Positions 28,276-36,111 of a stretch of DNA of 64,000 bases are shown piece after piece; the stretch's first letter is position 1; each line of letters starts with the position of its first letter. This DNA comes from Streptomyces sp. 71268 (GTDB lineage: Bacteria > Actinomycetota > Actinomycetes > Streptomycetales > Streptomycetaceae). The translations under genes and the position numbers were made by a program. A model generated the notes under the pieces. It searched no databases, had not been told where the DNA came from, and was given only the letters and a program-made list of their open reading frames with translations. The stretch covers positions 2,139,001-2,203,000 of the forward strand of contig NZ_CP114200.1 of NCBI RefSeq assembly GCF_029392895.1, in the 5' to 3' direction.

Positions 28276-28869
28276 TTAGACCTGCACTGTATGGGGTTTG
28301 AAGGCCGGTCGGAGGGCCTCGTACGCAGCGATTTCCGCCTCTTGGCGCAGGGTCAGGCTGATGTCGTCCAGCCCCTCAAGCAGTCGCCAACGAGCGTTCT
28401 CGTCAAGCTCAAATTCGGCCGTTACGCTCCCCGCTCGCACCTGGCGCGTCACGAGGTCCACGGTGACCGCGGCTTCGGGGTCCGCCTCGGTCAGCTCCCA
28501 CAGCCGCTCCACCGTCTCCTGCGGCAAGACCACCGTCAGCAGACCGTTCTTGAGCGAGTTCCCCCGGAAGATGTCGGCGAACCGCGAGGAGATGACCGTC
28601 TTGAAGCCGTAGTTCTGCAAGGCCCAGACCGCGTGCTCGCGCGAAGAGCCGGTGCCGAAGTCCGGACCGGCGAGGAGCACGGTGGCGCCCGCGCGCTCGG
28701 GCTGGTTCAGCACGAAGTCCGGGTTCTTGCGCCACGCCTCGAAGAGGCCGTCCTCGAAGCCGTCACGAGTGACCTTCTTCAGCCAGTGTGCGGGGATGAT
28801 CTGGTCGGTGTCGACGTTGCTGCGGCGCAACGGAACGGCGCGGCCGGTGTGCGTGGTGAATGCTTCCAT
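28276..28869 (-). CDS. leuD: 3-isopropylmalate dehydratase small subunit
   Basis: 197-residue swivel-domain subunit of isopropylmalate isomerase. It has [13 protein letters not shown] (about 19-31) and [17 protein letters not shown] (about 68-84), the conserved aconitase-family loop that completes the active site with LeuC. Its ATG is six bases after the leuC stop, so the two subunits are cotranslated. Part of leucine synthesis, converting 2- to 3-isopropylmalate. Confidence 0.97.
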   Translation of the reverse strand: MEAFTTHTGRAVPLRRSNVDTDQIIPAHWLKKVTRDGFEDGLFEAWRKNPDFVLNQPERAGATVLLAGPDFGTGSSREHAVWALQNYGFKTVISSRFADIFRGNSLKNGLLTVVLPQETVERLWELTEADPEAAVTVDLVTRQVRAGSVTAEFELDENARWRLLEGLDDISLTLRQEAEIAAYEALRPAFKPHTVQV

Positions 28870-28875
28870 GTCTGA

Positions 28876-30300
28876 TCAGACCCCCACGGGAGCGGTTGAC
28901 GGAGCGAGGTCGGCGGGCGAGGCGAGGCTGCCGCGCACGGCCGTGGCGGCGGCGACCTGGGGCGAGACCAGGTGCGTACGCCCGCCCTTCCCCTGACGTC
29001 CCTCGAAGTTGCGGTTGGAGGTGGAGGCGGAACGCTCGCCGGGAGCGAGCTGGTCGGGGTTCATGCCCAGGCACATCGAGCACCCGGCGTGCCGCCATTC
29101 GGCCCCGGCCGCGGTGAAGACCTTGTCCAGTCCCTCCTGCACCGCCTGCAGGGCCACCCGTACCGAACCCGGAACCACCAGCATCCGGACGCCCTCGGCA
29201 ACCTGGCGCCCCTCCAGCACGGCGGCGGCCGCGCGCAGGTCCTCGATCCGGCCGTTGGTGCACGACCCGACGAACACGGTGTCCACGCTGATGTCGCGCA
29301 GCGCCTGACCGGCCGTCAACCCCATGTACTCCAGGGCCTTTTCGGCCGCCTGGCGCTCGCTGGCGTCCGCGTACGAGGCGGGGTCGGGCACGGACGCCGA
29401 CAACGGGGCACCCTGCCCCGGATTGGTGCCCCAGGTGACGAACGGGGCCAGCGTCGCCGCGTCGATGACCACCTCGCGGTCGAAGGTGGCGTCCTCGTCG
29501 GTGCGCAGGGTGCGCCAGTAGGCCACCGCCTCGTCCCACTGCTCGCCACGGGGCGCGTGGTCGCGACCCTTGAGATAGGCGAAGGTGGTCTCGTCGGGGG
29601 CGATCATCCCGGCCCGCGCGCCGGCCTCGATGGACATGTTGCACACGGTCATCCGCGCTTCCATCGACAGCTTCTCGATGGCCTCGCCGCGGTACTCGAT
29701 GACGTACCCCTGGCCGCCACCGGTGCCGATCTTCGCGATGACCGCGAGGATCAGGTCCTTCGCGGTGACGTCCGCGGGCAGTTCGCCCTCGACGGTGATG
29801 GCCATCGTCCTGAACGGGGCCAGCGGCAGCGTCTGGGTGGCCAGCACGTGCTCCACCTGCGAGGTGCCGATCCCGAACGCGAGGGCGCCGAACGCCCCGT
29901 GCGTGGAGGTGTGGCTGTCCCCGCACACCACCGTGGTGCCCGGCTGGGTCAGCCCCAACTGCGGCCCCACGACGTGCACCACGCCCTGCTCGACGTCGCC
30001 CAGCGGGTGCAGGCGGACGCCGAACTCCGCGCAGTTCTTGCGCAGCGTCTCCAGTTGGGTGCGGGATACGGGGTCCGCGATGGGCTTGTCGATGTCGAGG
30101 GTGGGGGTGTTGTGGTCCTCGGTCGCGATGGTGAGGTCGGTACGCCGCACCCGCCGCCCCGCCTTGCGGAGCCCGTCGAACGCCTGCGGGCTGGTCACCT
30201 CGTGCAGCAGGTGCAGATCGATGAAGAGCAAGTCGGGCTCGCCCTCGGCGCGCCGGACGACGTGATCGTCCCAGACCTTCTCCGCCAGTGTCCGTCCCAT
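28876..30300 (-). CDS. leuC: 3-isopropylmalate dehydratase large subunit
   Basis: 474-residue aconitase-fold catalytic subunit. The [4Fe-4S] cluster cysteines lie in [12 protein letters not shown] and in [28 protein letters not shown] is the third conserved region. ATG at 30300 begins [13 protein letters not shown]; the upstream extension is not conserved. Divergent from ndgR, the IclR-type regulator known to bind the leuCD promoter in S. coelicolor, with 146 bases between. Confidence 0.97.
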   Translation of the reverse strand: MGRTLAEKVWDDHVVRRAEGEPDLLFIDLHLLHEVTSPQAFDGLRKAGRRVRRTDLTIATEDHNTPTLDIDKPIADPVSRTQLETLRKNCAEFGVRLHPLGDVEQGVVHVVGPQLGLTQPGTTVVCGDSHTSTHGAFGALAFGIGTSQVEHVLATQTLPLAPFRTMAITVEGELPADVTAKDLILAVIAKIGTGGGQGYVIEYRGEAIEKLSMEARMTVCNMSIEAGARAGMIAPDETTFAYLKGRDHAPRGEQWDEAVAYWRTLRTDEDATFDREVVIDAATLAPFVTWGTNPGQGAPLSASVPDPASYADASERQAAEKALEYMGLTAGQALRDISVDTVFVGSCTNGRIEDLRAAAAVLEGRQVAEGVRMLVVPGSVRVALQAVQEGLDKVFTAAGAEWRHAGCSMCLGMNPDQLAPGERSASTSNRNFEGRQGKGGRTHLVSPQVAAATAVRGSLASPADLAPSTAPVGV

Positions 30301-30420
30301 CGCTGTCCCTCCGGTCGGCGTCGCTGCCGACCCAACTCGTGTGTTCGTGGGAGCGCCGCCATGAGTGCCCGGCGCCACCTCCAGCCTGGCGGCTGCCGTG
30401 AGAATTTGAACTTGCGTTTC

Positions 30421-30440
30421 ATACTGTGAGACGCGAGTAT
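30421..30440. promoter_or_regulatory. Candidate operator between leuC and ndgR
   Basis: ATACT (30421-30425) and AGTAT (30436-30440) form a 5-base inverted repeat with a 10-base spacer. It lies in the divergent leuC/ndgR region just before the ndgR start and could be an NdgR site. The repeat is seen; the regulator link is inference from the known leuCD-NdgR relation. Confidence 0.35.
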
Positions 30441-30446
30441 CGTTGC

Positions 30447-31163
30447 ATGGACAACTCTAGCGGCGTGGGCGTACTCGACAAGGCGGCTCTGGTGCTGAGC
30501 GCACTGGAGGCCGGCCCGGCCACCCTGGCAAGTCTGGTCTCAGCGACCGGCCTCGCGCGCCCGACGGCGCACCGTCTCGCGGTGGCGCTGGAGCACCACC
30601 GCATGGTGGCGCGGGACATGCAGGGCCGGTTCATCCTCGGCCCCCGGCTGGCCGAACTCGCAGCGGCGGCCGGCGAGGACCGACTGCTGGCCACGGCCGG
30701 CCCGGTCCTCACCCACCTGCGCGACGTGACCGGCGAGAGCGCCCAGCTCTACCGGCGCCAGGGCGACATGCGCATCTGCGTCGCCGCGGCGGAACGGCTG
30801 TCCGGACTGCGGGACACGGTGCCGGTCGGCTCGACGCTGCCGATGAAGGCCGGCTCGGCGGCGCAGATCCTGATGGCCTGGGAGGAGCCGGAGCGGCTGC
30901 ACCGCGGCCTGCAGGGGGCGCGCTTCACGGCGACGGCCCTCTCTGGCGTACGGCGCCGGGGCTGGGCCCAGTCGATCGGCGAACGCGAGCCGGGCGTGGC
31001 CTCCGTCTCCGCGCCGGTACGGGGCCCCTCCAACCGCGTCGTCGCCGCGGTTTCCGTCTCGGGCCCCATCGAGCGCCTGACCCGCCACCCGGGCCGCATG
31101 CACGCCCAGGCGGTCATAGACGCCGCGCTACGCCTCTCCGAGGCCCTGCGCCGCACGGGCTGA
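30447..31163 (+). CDS. ndgR: IclR-family regulator NdgR
   Basis: 238 residues, the expected length. The N-terminal winged helix-turn-helix is in [39 protein letters not shown] sequence (about 9-43), followed by the IclR effector domain with [16 protein letters not shown] and the [18 protein letters not shown] motif. In S. coelicolor NdgR controls branched-chain amino-acid and other nitrogen-related genes, including the adjacent leuCD. The ATG at 30447 gives [13 protein letters not shown]. Confidence 0.94.
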   Translation: MDNSSGVGVLDKAALVLSALEAGPATLASLVSATGLARPTAHRLAVALEHHRMVARDMQGRFILGPRLAELAAAAGEDRLLATAGPVLTHLRDVTGESAQLYRRQGDMRICVAAAERLSGLRDTVPVGSTLPMKAGSAAQILMAWEEPERLHRGLQGARFTATALSGVRRRGWAQSIGEREPGVASVSAPVRGPSNRVVAAVSVSGPIERLTRHPGRMHAQAVIDAALRLSEALRRTG

Positions 31164-31211
31164 CACGCCCCGGCGCTCCGGGCACGCCACCGCACCGCCG
31201 CACGGACGCCG

Positions 31212-31339
31212 CCCCGTGCCCCGTGCCCCGTGCCCCGTGCCCCGTGCCCCGTGCCCCGTGCCCCGTGCCCCGTGCCCCGTGCCCCGTGCCCCGTGCCCCG
31301 TGCCCCGTGCCCCGTGCCCCCAGGCAGGATCGCCGCTCC
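31212..31339. repeat. CCCCGTG tandem array, 15 exact units, with linker
   Basis: Fifteen exact CCCCGTG units (31212-31316) are followed by the linker CCCCCAGGCAGGATCGCCG (31317-31335) and a truncated CTCCG. It is the longest uninterrupted G-rich array in the window on the opposite strand. It lies after ndgR and before the tRNA cluster; the 395-base gap holds no gene. Confidence 0.95.
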
Positions 31340-31511
31340 GTCCCCGCGCCCCAAGGAGGCAAGTGCCGCTGTCTCGCGTACGGTTCCGCACCGCGCCAGG
31401 GGCGTCACCAGGCACCACGTGATCGCTTCACGTTGGCTACCGCACTGCGCCGCGCGGCGCGGCATGGCGGTCCCGTGTCGGAGCGTGCGACAACGCGGCA
31501 GCGCGTAACGG

Positions 31512-31546
31512 AAAATGGCCTCCCGCGTCATGCGGAAGGCCATTTT
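31512..31546 (-). terminator. Terminator after the tRNA cluster
   Basis: AAAATGGCCT (31512-31521) pairs with AGGCCATTTT (31537-31546) with extra inner pairing. On the minus strand the stem closes the tRNA transcript just past the last tRNA-Glu and ends in TTTT. Confidence 0.75.
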
Positions 31547-31558
31547 CTTTCTCTCTTG

Positions 31559-31631
31559 TACCCCCGACCGGATTCGAACCGGCGCTACCGCCTTGAGAGG
31601 GCGGCGTGCTAGGCCGCTACACAACGGGGGC
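31559..31631 (-). tRNA. tRNA-Glu (CTC), copy 3 of the operon
   Basis: 73 bases, cloverleaf with acceptor GCCCCCG/CGGGGGT, discriminator A, anticodon loop CTCTCAA (CTC, decodes GAG) and T arm CCGGTTCGAATCCGG. CCA is not encoded. Identical to the copy at 31730-31802. Confidence 0.96.
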
Positions 31632-31644
31632 CTGATTTACTGCG

Positions 31645-31716
31645 CTGGGCTACCAGGACTCGAACCTAGACTAAATGAACCAGAATCACTCGTGCTGCCA
31701 ATTACACCATAGCCCA
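31645..31716 (-). tRNA. tRNA-Gln (CTG), variant anticodon stem
   Basis: 72 bases, acceptor TGGGCTA/TAGCCCA with discriminator G, anticodon loop TTCTGGT (CTG, decodes CAG), T arm CTAGGTTCGAGTCCTGG. Its anticodon stem is AGTGA/TCATT, with a G:U pair at 28-42, unlike ACTGA/TCAGT in the other copy. CCA is not encoded. Confidence 0.95.
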
Positions 31717-31729
31717 TGGTATAGACCAG

Positions 31730-31802
31730 TACCCCCGACCGGATTCGAACCGGCGCTACCGCCTTGAGAGGGCGGCGTGCTAGGCCGCTACACAACGGGG
31801 GC
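31730..31802 (-). tRNA. tRNA-Glu (CTC), copy 2 of the operon
   Basis: 73 bases, the same sequence and features as the copy at 31559-31631. Anticodon stem CCGCC/GGCGG. CCA is not encoded. Confidence 0.96.
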
Positions 31803-31864
31803 CCTAGCGATCCATTCGTCGTCGCCTCCGGGGTTTTTCCGGATGGTGACGGAGTCAGGATCTG

Positions 31865-31937
31865 TACCCCCGACCGGATTCGAACCGGCGCTACTGCCTT
31901 GAGAGGGCAGCGTGCTAGGCCGCTACACAACGGGGGC
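31865..31937 (-). tRNA. tRNA-Glu (CTC), compensatory stem variant
   Basis: 73 bases. Differs from the other two tRNA-Glu copies only by a compensatory pair in the anticodon stem (CTGCC/GGCAG instead of CCGCC/GGCGG). A hairpin CAAGAGATC/GATCTCTTG separates it from the upstream tRNA-Gln and may guide processing. Confidence 0.96.
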
Positions 31938-31977
31938 TTGTTACTGCAATCCAAGAGATCAAACGAAGGATCTCTTG

Positions 31978-32049
31978 CTGGGCTACCAGGACTCGAACCT
32001 AGACTAACTGAACCAGAATCAGTCGTGCTGCCAATTACACCATAGCCCA
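31978..32049 (-). tRNA. tRNA-Gln (CTG), first of the operon
   Basis: 72 bases with a fully Watson-Crick anticodon stem ACTGA/TCAGT and anticodon CTG. First tRNA in the transcript; the leader upstream contains a small CCCC-TGCT-GGGG hairpin near 32060-32075. Confidence 0.96.
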
Positions 32050-32138
32050 CCAAAACTCAAACCCCCTGCTGGGGATTTTTGTTTGGATCTGCGCTTTCCG
32101 CTGGGGCTTCCCGGCCCCTGGCGGGCGGCGCAGGAAGA

Positions 32139-32167
32139 ACATTACCCGACAGGAGGCGGCGCACCAA
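32139..32167 (-). promoter_or_regulatory. Putative promoter of the tRNA operon
   Basis: On the minus strand, -35 TTGGTG (32162-32167) and -10 TAATGT (32139-32144) with a 17-base spacer. Transcription would begin about 83 bases before the first tRNA. Confidence 0.45.
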
Positions 32168-32474
32168 AACGGATACCGCTCGTGTGAGCGGCTCGACAGC
32201 CGCCCCACGCGTGCTCGCGCCCCGCTACACGCGCCTGGTCGGCCCGCGCGCGGCAGATCCCCCGCCAGCGACCCGCGGGCGCGCGGCGAAGGCCACCGCC
32301 CGTCCCGAGGCCGTCGAGCGCACCGCGCAGCGCCCCGACCGCAGCACGGACGCCCGTCATCCCTACCCAGCGCACACCCCCACGGCACGCCCCCCGCGCG
32401 CCCCCGAACAGCCCCGCACGGAGCCACGACGTAGCCGTAACGGGGCGGTGGCCGGCGGCGGAACGGTGGGACAA

Positions 32475-32515
32475 ACGGCTGGCGCCGCCCCACACCGTGG
32501 GACGGCGCCAGCCGT
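32475..32515 (-). terminator. Terminator of gltX
   Basis: A perfect 13-base stem: ACGGCTGGCGCCG (32475-32487) pairs with CGGCGCCAGCCGT (32503-32515). It starts 33 bases past the gltX stop. Confidence 0.75.
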
Positions 32516-32548
32516 GGCCCGCCCCGTCGGGGCGCGCCGTGGTCGCGG

Positions 32549-34015
32549 CTACAGCGCGGCCCGCAGCCGGCGCAGCGTCTCCTCGCGGCCGAGCAGTTCC
32601 ATCGACTCGAACAGCGGCGGCGAGACCCGACGACCGGTGACCGCGACCCGCAGCGGCGTGAAGGCGAACTTCGGCTTGATGCCGAGCCCGTCCACCAGCG
32701 CCTCACGCAGCACGGCCTGAATGGGCTCGGGCGTGAAGTCGGCCAGCTCCTCCAGCGCCTTGACGCTGGCCTCAAGGACCGGCTTGGCGTCCTCGGTCAG
32801 CACCTTGGCCGCGTCGGCCTCGTCCACCCGGAAGTGCTCCGGCTTCACGAACAGGAAGCCGAGCATGCCCACCGCCTCGCCGAGCACCACCATGCGCTCC
32901 TGGGTGAGCGGAGCGGCCTTGGCGAGCAGGTCGAGTTCGGCGTCGCTGGGGCCCCGTCCCGGGAAGAGGAAGGGCACCAGGCGGCGTACGAACTCGTCGG
33001 GCGCCAGGGCGCGCAGGTGGGTGGCGTTGATGGCCTCGCACTTCTTGAGGTCGAACCGCGCCGGGTTGGCGTTGACGTCGCCCAGGTCGAAGGCGGCGAC
33101 CATCTCCTCGATGGAGAAGATGTCCCGGTCCTCGGCCAGCGACCAGCCCAGCAGGGACAGGTAGTTGAGCAGCCCCTCGGGGAGGAAGCCGCGCTCGCGG
33201 TAGAGGTTGAGGGACGCCTGCGGGTCGCGCTTGGACAGCTTCTTGTTGCCCTCGCCCATGACGTACGGGAGGTGGCCGAAGGCCGGCACGGTGCCGTTGC
33301 CCACGCCGATCTGGGCGAGCGCCCCGTACAGCGCGATCTGGCGCGGCGTCGAGGAGAGCAGGTCCTCGCCGCGGAGCACGTGCGTGATCTCCATCAGCGC
33401 GTCGTCGACCGGGTTGACGAGGGTGTAGAGCGGGGCCCCGTTGGCGCGCACGATGCCGAAGTCCGGCACGTTCTCCGGGGTGAACGTCAGCTCGCCGCGC
33501 ACCAGGTCGGTGAAGGTGATCGGGGTGTCGGGCATCCGGAACCGGACGATCGGTGTGCGACCCTCGGCGCGGTACGCGGCGATCTGCTCGGCCGAGAGGT
33601 CGCGGCACTTCCCGTCGTACCCGGAGGGCTTGCCGGCCTTGCGGGCCGCGTCGCGGCGGGCGTCGAGCTCCTCGGTGGTGCAGAAGCACTCGTACGCGAA
33701 GCCGCCTTCCTGGAGCTTGCGGGCGACGTCCGCGTAGATGCCCATGCGCTGCGACTGCCGGTACGGGGCGTGCGGGCCGCCGATCTCGGGGCCCTCGTCC
33801 CAGTCGAAGCCGAGCCAGCGCATCGAGTCCAGGAGCTGTTCGTAGCTCTCCTCGGAGTCGCGGGCCGCGTCGGTGTCCTCGATGCGGAAGACCAGGGTGC
33901 CGCCGTGGTGACGGGCGAACGCCCAGTTGAACAGGGCGGTGCGGACCAGGCCCACGTGGGGGTTGCCGGTGGGCGAGGGACAGAAACGGACGCGTACGGG
34001 AGATGCGCTAGCCAC
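32549..34015 (-). CDS. gltX: Glutamyl-tRNA synthetase
   Basis: 488-residue class I aminoacyl-tRNA synthetase. The HIGH-equivalent motif [18 protein letters not shown] is at about residues 13-30 and the KMSKS-equivalent KKLSKRD at about 253-259. Actinobacteria lack glutaminyl-tRNA synthetase and use a non-discriminating GluRS plus the GatCAB amidotransferase, so this enzyme probably charges both tRNA-Glu and tRNA-Gln, the two species encoded just downstream. The GTG start overlaps the upstream hydrolase stop by eight bases. Confidence 0.97.
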   Translation of the reverse strand: MASASPVRVRFCPSPTGNPHVGLVRTALFNWAFARHHGGTLVFRIEDTDAARDSEESYEQLLDSMRWLGFDWDEGPEIGGPHAPYRQSQRMGIYADVARKLQEGGFAYECFCTTEELDARRDAARKAGKPSGYDGKCRDLSAEQIAAYRAEGRTPIVRFRMPDTPITFTDLVRGELTFTPENVPDFGIVRANGAPLYTLVNPVDDALMEITHVLRGEDLLSSTPRQIALYGALAQIGVGNGTVPAFGHLPYVMGEGNKKLSKRDPQASLNLYRERGFLPEGLLNYLSLLGWSLAEDRDIFSIEEMVAAFDLGDVNANPARFDLKKCEAINATHLRALAPDEFVRRLVPFLFPGRGPSDAELDLLAKAAPLTQERMVVLGEAVGMLGFLFVKPEHFRVDEADAAKVLTEDAKPVLEASVKALEELADFTPEPIQAVLREALVDGLGIKPKFAFTPLRVAVTGRRVSPPLFESMELLGREETLRRLRAAL

Positions 34016-34790
34016 GCTTGATCACCTTGTTGGTGAGAGTGCCGATGCCTTCGATGGTGACGGCGACTTCGTCGCCGACGTTGAGCGGGCCGACCCCAGC
34101 CGGGGTGCCCGTGAGGATGACGTCGCCCGGGAGCAGCGTCATGGCCTCGGTGATGTGCACGATCAGGTCCTCGACGGAGCGGACCATCTCGCTGGTGCGG
34201 CCTAGTTGCCGCTGCTCACCGTTGACGGTGCACATGATCGCGAGGTCGCCCGGTTCGACGTCGGTCTCCACCCACGGCCCCAGCGGGCACGAGGTGTCGA
34301 ACCCCTTGGCCCGCGCCCACTGCTGCTCGCGGCGCTGTACGTCGCGCGCGGTGACGTCGTTGGCGCAGGTGTAGCCGAGGATGACGTCCCGGGCCCGCTC
34401 GCGCGGGACCTCCCGGCACATCCTGCCGATCACGACGGCCAGCTCGGCCTCGTGGTGGACCTCCTGCGAGAAGGAGGGGTAGGCGATGGCGTCGCCGGGG
34501 CCGACCACCGAGGTGGACGGCTTGAAGAAGGCGACGGGAACGTCGGGAACCTCGTTGCCGAGCTCCCTGGCGTGCTCCGCGTAGTTGCGACCGATCGCCA
34601 CGACCTTGTTGGGGAGCACCGGGGGCAGCAGGCGCACCTTGTCCAGCGGGACCTTCTGGCCCGAGCGTTCGAATTCGGCGAAGGGGTGCCCCTTGATGAT
34701 GTCGAGGACGGGGCCGCCGTCAGGGGCGGCGGCCTCCTCCACGACTCCGAACGCGACGTTGCCGTCGATGGAGAATCTGGCGATGCGCAC
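34008..34790 (-). CDS. Fumarylacetoacetate hydrolase family protein
   Basis: 260 residues. The FAH fold is clear: [17 protein letters not shown] (about 66-82), the metal-binding acids in [26 protein letters not shown] and [19 protein letters not shown] near the end. Members hydrolyse or decarboxylate 2-oxo acids in aromatic degradation or act on oxaloacetate; the substrate is not resolvable here. Read directly into gltX, as in other streptomycetes. Confidence 0.9.
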   Translation of the reverse strand: MRIARFSIDGNVAFGVVEEAAAPDGGPVLDIIKGHPFAEFERSGQKVPLDKVRLLPPVLPNKVVAIGRNYAEHARELGNEVPDVPVAFFKPSTSVVGPGDAIAYPSFSQEVHHEAELAVVIGRMCREVPRERARDVILGYTCANDVTARDVQRREQQWARAKGFDTSCPLGPWVETDVEPGDLAIMCTVNGEQRQLGRTSEMVRSVEDLIVHITEAMTLLPGDVILTGTPAGVGPLNVGDEVAVTIEGIGTLTNKVIKRG

Positions 34791-35399
34791 GGGAAGTGCT
34801 GCCCTTCACTACTGATCATTGGCTGAGGTCTGACGCTCCAGGCTATCGCCCCGTTTTCGACACCGCCGCGCTCCCAGCCCGTCACCCCGTGGCAGTGCCC
34901 CGGTGCGGCGGGTAGCGGGACGGGGCACGGGGGCAGCCACCCCGCTCCCACGGGGCACTGGGCACGGAGCCCGGCTCCCTTCCCGAACGGGGCGCGGAGC
35001 ACGGAGCACGGGGCACGGAGCCCAGCTCCCCTCCCGTACGAAGCACGGAGCTGGAGCACGAGGCACGGGGCACGAAGCCACGACGCGGAGCCCGGCCATG
35101 CCCCGGGTGTTCCCGGACAGGACGCAAGAACGGGCAGCGGACGACAGGTCCACGGAGGGGAAACGCGAAAACCCCAGCCCTCCCGGTGGCGTGGGCGTAC
35201 GGGACGTACGTCGCCGGCCGGGGGCGAGGCCGGGGTGGGGCGGGTCCGAACGGGGCGGGCGGGCGCCGGAGCGGCGGGAGGGTGGGCCGCTCGCGCGCGG
35301 GGCGCGCGACCGTGCGCCGGGGGACGCGACGAGGTGGGGCGGACGGGGGCGGCGGGCTCCGAGGGGGCCGTGGGGCGCCGCCCACGAGGGAGGTGGCCG
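34791..35399. other. Intergenic region with degenerate heptads, 609 bases
   Basis: No gene seen. The first half (34919-35083) holds eroded CACGGGG/CACGGAG units separated by AGCCCGGCTCCC-type spacers, a diverged composite. The second half (about 35180-35400) is an extremely G-rich strand with no clear structure. Confidence 0.6.
34919..35083. repeat. Degenerate heptad repeat locus after the FAH gene
   Basis: Scattered CACGGGG, CACGGAG and CACTGGG units with two related AGCC(C)GGCTCCC spacers, inverted relative to most copies. It looks like an old, mutated array. Confidence 0.65.
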
Positions 35400-35579
35400 C
35401 TACTTGGGTGCTTCGGTGAGAATCGTGCGGCGGGGGTTCGCCGTCTGGGCGGGCAGCTCGACGGAGGCGGTCTGCTCCTCTGCGGCGGGCGCGGTCTGGA
35501 GTTCTTCGGCATCCTTGAGGTGGGCGAGAGTGGTGCGCCGCGGGTTGGCTATGTTGCGGAACATCATCGTCGTCTTCAC
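35400..35579 (-). CDS. 59-residue peptide with duplicated NPRRT motif
   Basis: A GTG start behind GAGGCAG opens MKTTMMFRNIANPRRTTLAHL. Two near-identical segments, IANPRRTTLAHL (residues 10-21) and TANPRRTILTEA (about 46-57), flank an acidic, Ala/Glu/Gln-rich middle. There is no signal peptide or membrane segment, and codon use is normal for coding DNA, with strong third-position G+C. The layout resembles a short precursor or adaptor peptide with repeated recognition elements, but no maturation enzyme is adjacent. It lies alone before the conservons. Function unknown; I would not call it a RiPP without more evidence. Confidence 0.65.
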   Translation of the reverse strand: MKTTMMFRNIANPRRTTLAHLKDAEELQTAPAAEEQTASVELPAQTANPRRTILTEAPK

Positions 35580-36111
35580 GGGATCTGCCTCGTCTTGTCG
35601 TTTTCGCGGACGGTGTAAAGCGTCAGGCTAAACGCGCCCTTCCCCCGAAATCCGCGAGGCCAGTCACGCCCAGCATGTGAGTTCTCTCACGAAGAGGCGG
35701 ACAAATGCCGCATCGTGCGCACCTATCACCCCAGGCGGAATCCGGCATTGCCGACCTATGCAGACGTTCCGCTCTTGATCATCGCGACCCGGACACCCAT
35801 CACTCCCGAGCGGAACGTGCATAAAAGTCCGTTATCACGGCCATTGTTTTCCACATGCGGTCACTTTATTGCCACGTACCGTCACCGCATCCACACCGTG
35901 ACCCACGGCTCTTGTTGGAGCATCCGGCACTGTGCTGGAATTCCACGGACCGCCGACAGGATTCACCTGGCGCGCAGCGGGCGCAGACGGGGCGCCGAGC
36001 GGCGGCGGCCTCGCTCCGCGACAAGGAAGGGTCGAGCGCGCCGGTCACTCACGACTCACACCGTTTCGCCGTACGCACGGCGGGACGCCTGGTCCAGAGG
36101 TTGCGACGCTA
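35580..36111. other. Upstream region of cvnA1, 532 bases
   Basis: Less GC-rich than its surroundings and likely rich in promoter elements. It contains a perfect 11-base inverted repeat, ACGTTCCGCTC (35764-35774) and GAGCGGAACGT (35808-35818), with a 33-base spacer. No gene seen. Confidence 0.55.
35764..35818. promoter_or_regulatory. 11-base inverted repeat upstream of cvnA1
   Basis: ACGTTCCGCTC and its exact complement are 33 bases apart, about 300 bases before cvnA1. It could be a two-site operator or the stem of an RNA element. Confidence 0.4.

Larger units (their letters stand above)
32050..32548. other. Region between tRNA cluster and gltX, 499 bases
   Basis: Holds the tRNA promoter and leader, about 300 bases of GC-rich sequence without a gene, and the gltX terminator at 32475-32515. 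Confidence 0.5.

Noticed and set aside
31559..32049. Repeated peptides such as TPDRIRTGATALRG across this stretch
   Set aside because: They are translations of tRNA-Glu genes.
35400..35579. The NPRRT peptide as a lanthipeptide or other RiPP precursor
   Set aside because: No modification enzyme, transporter or protease is nearby, and cysteines are absent. Kept as an unknown peptide.
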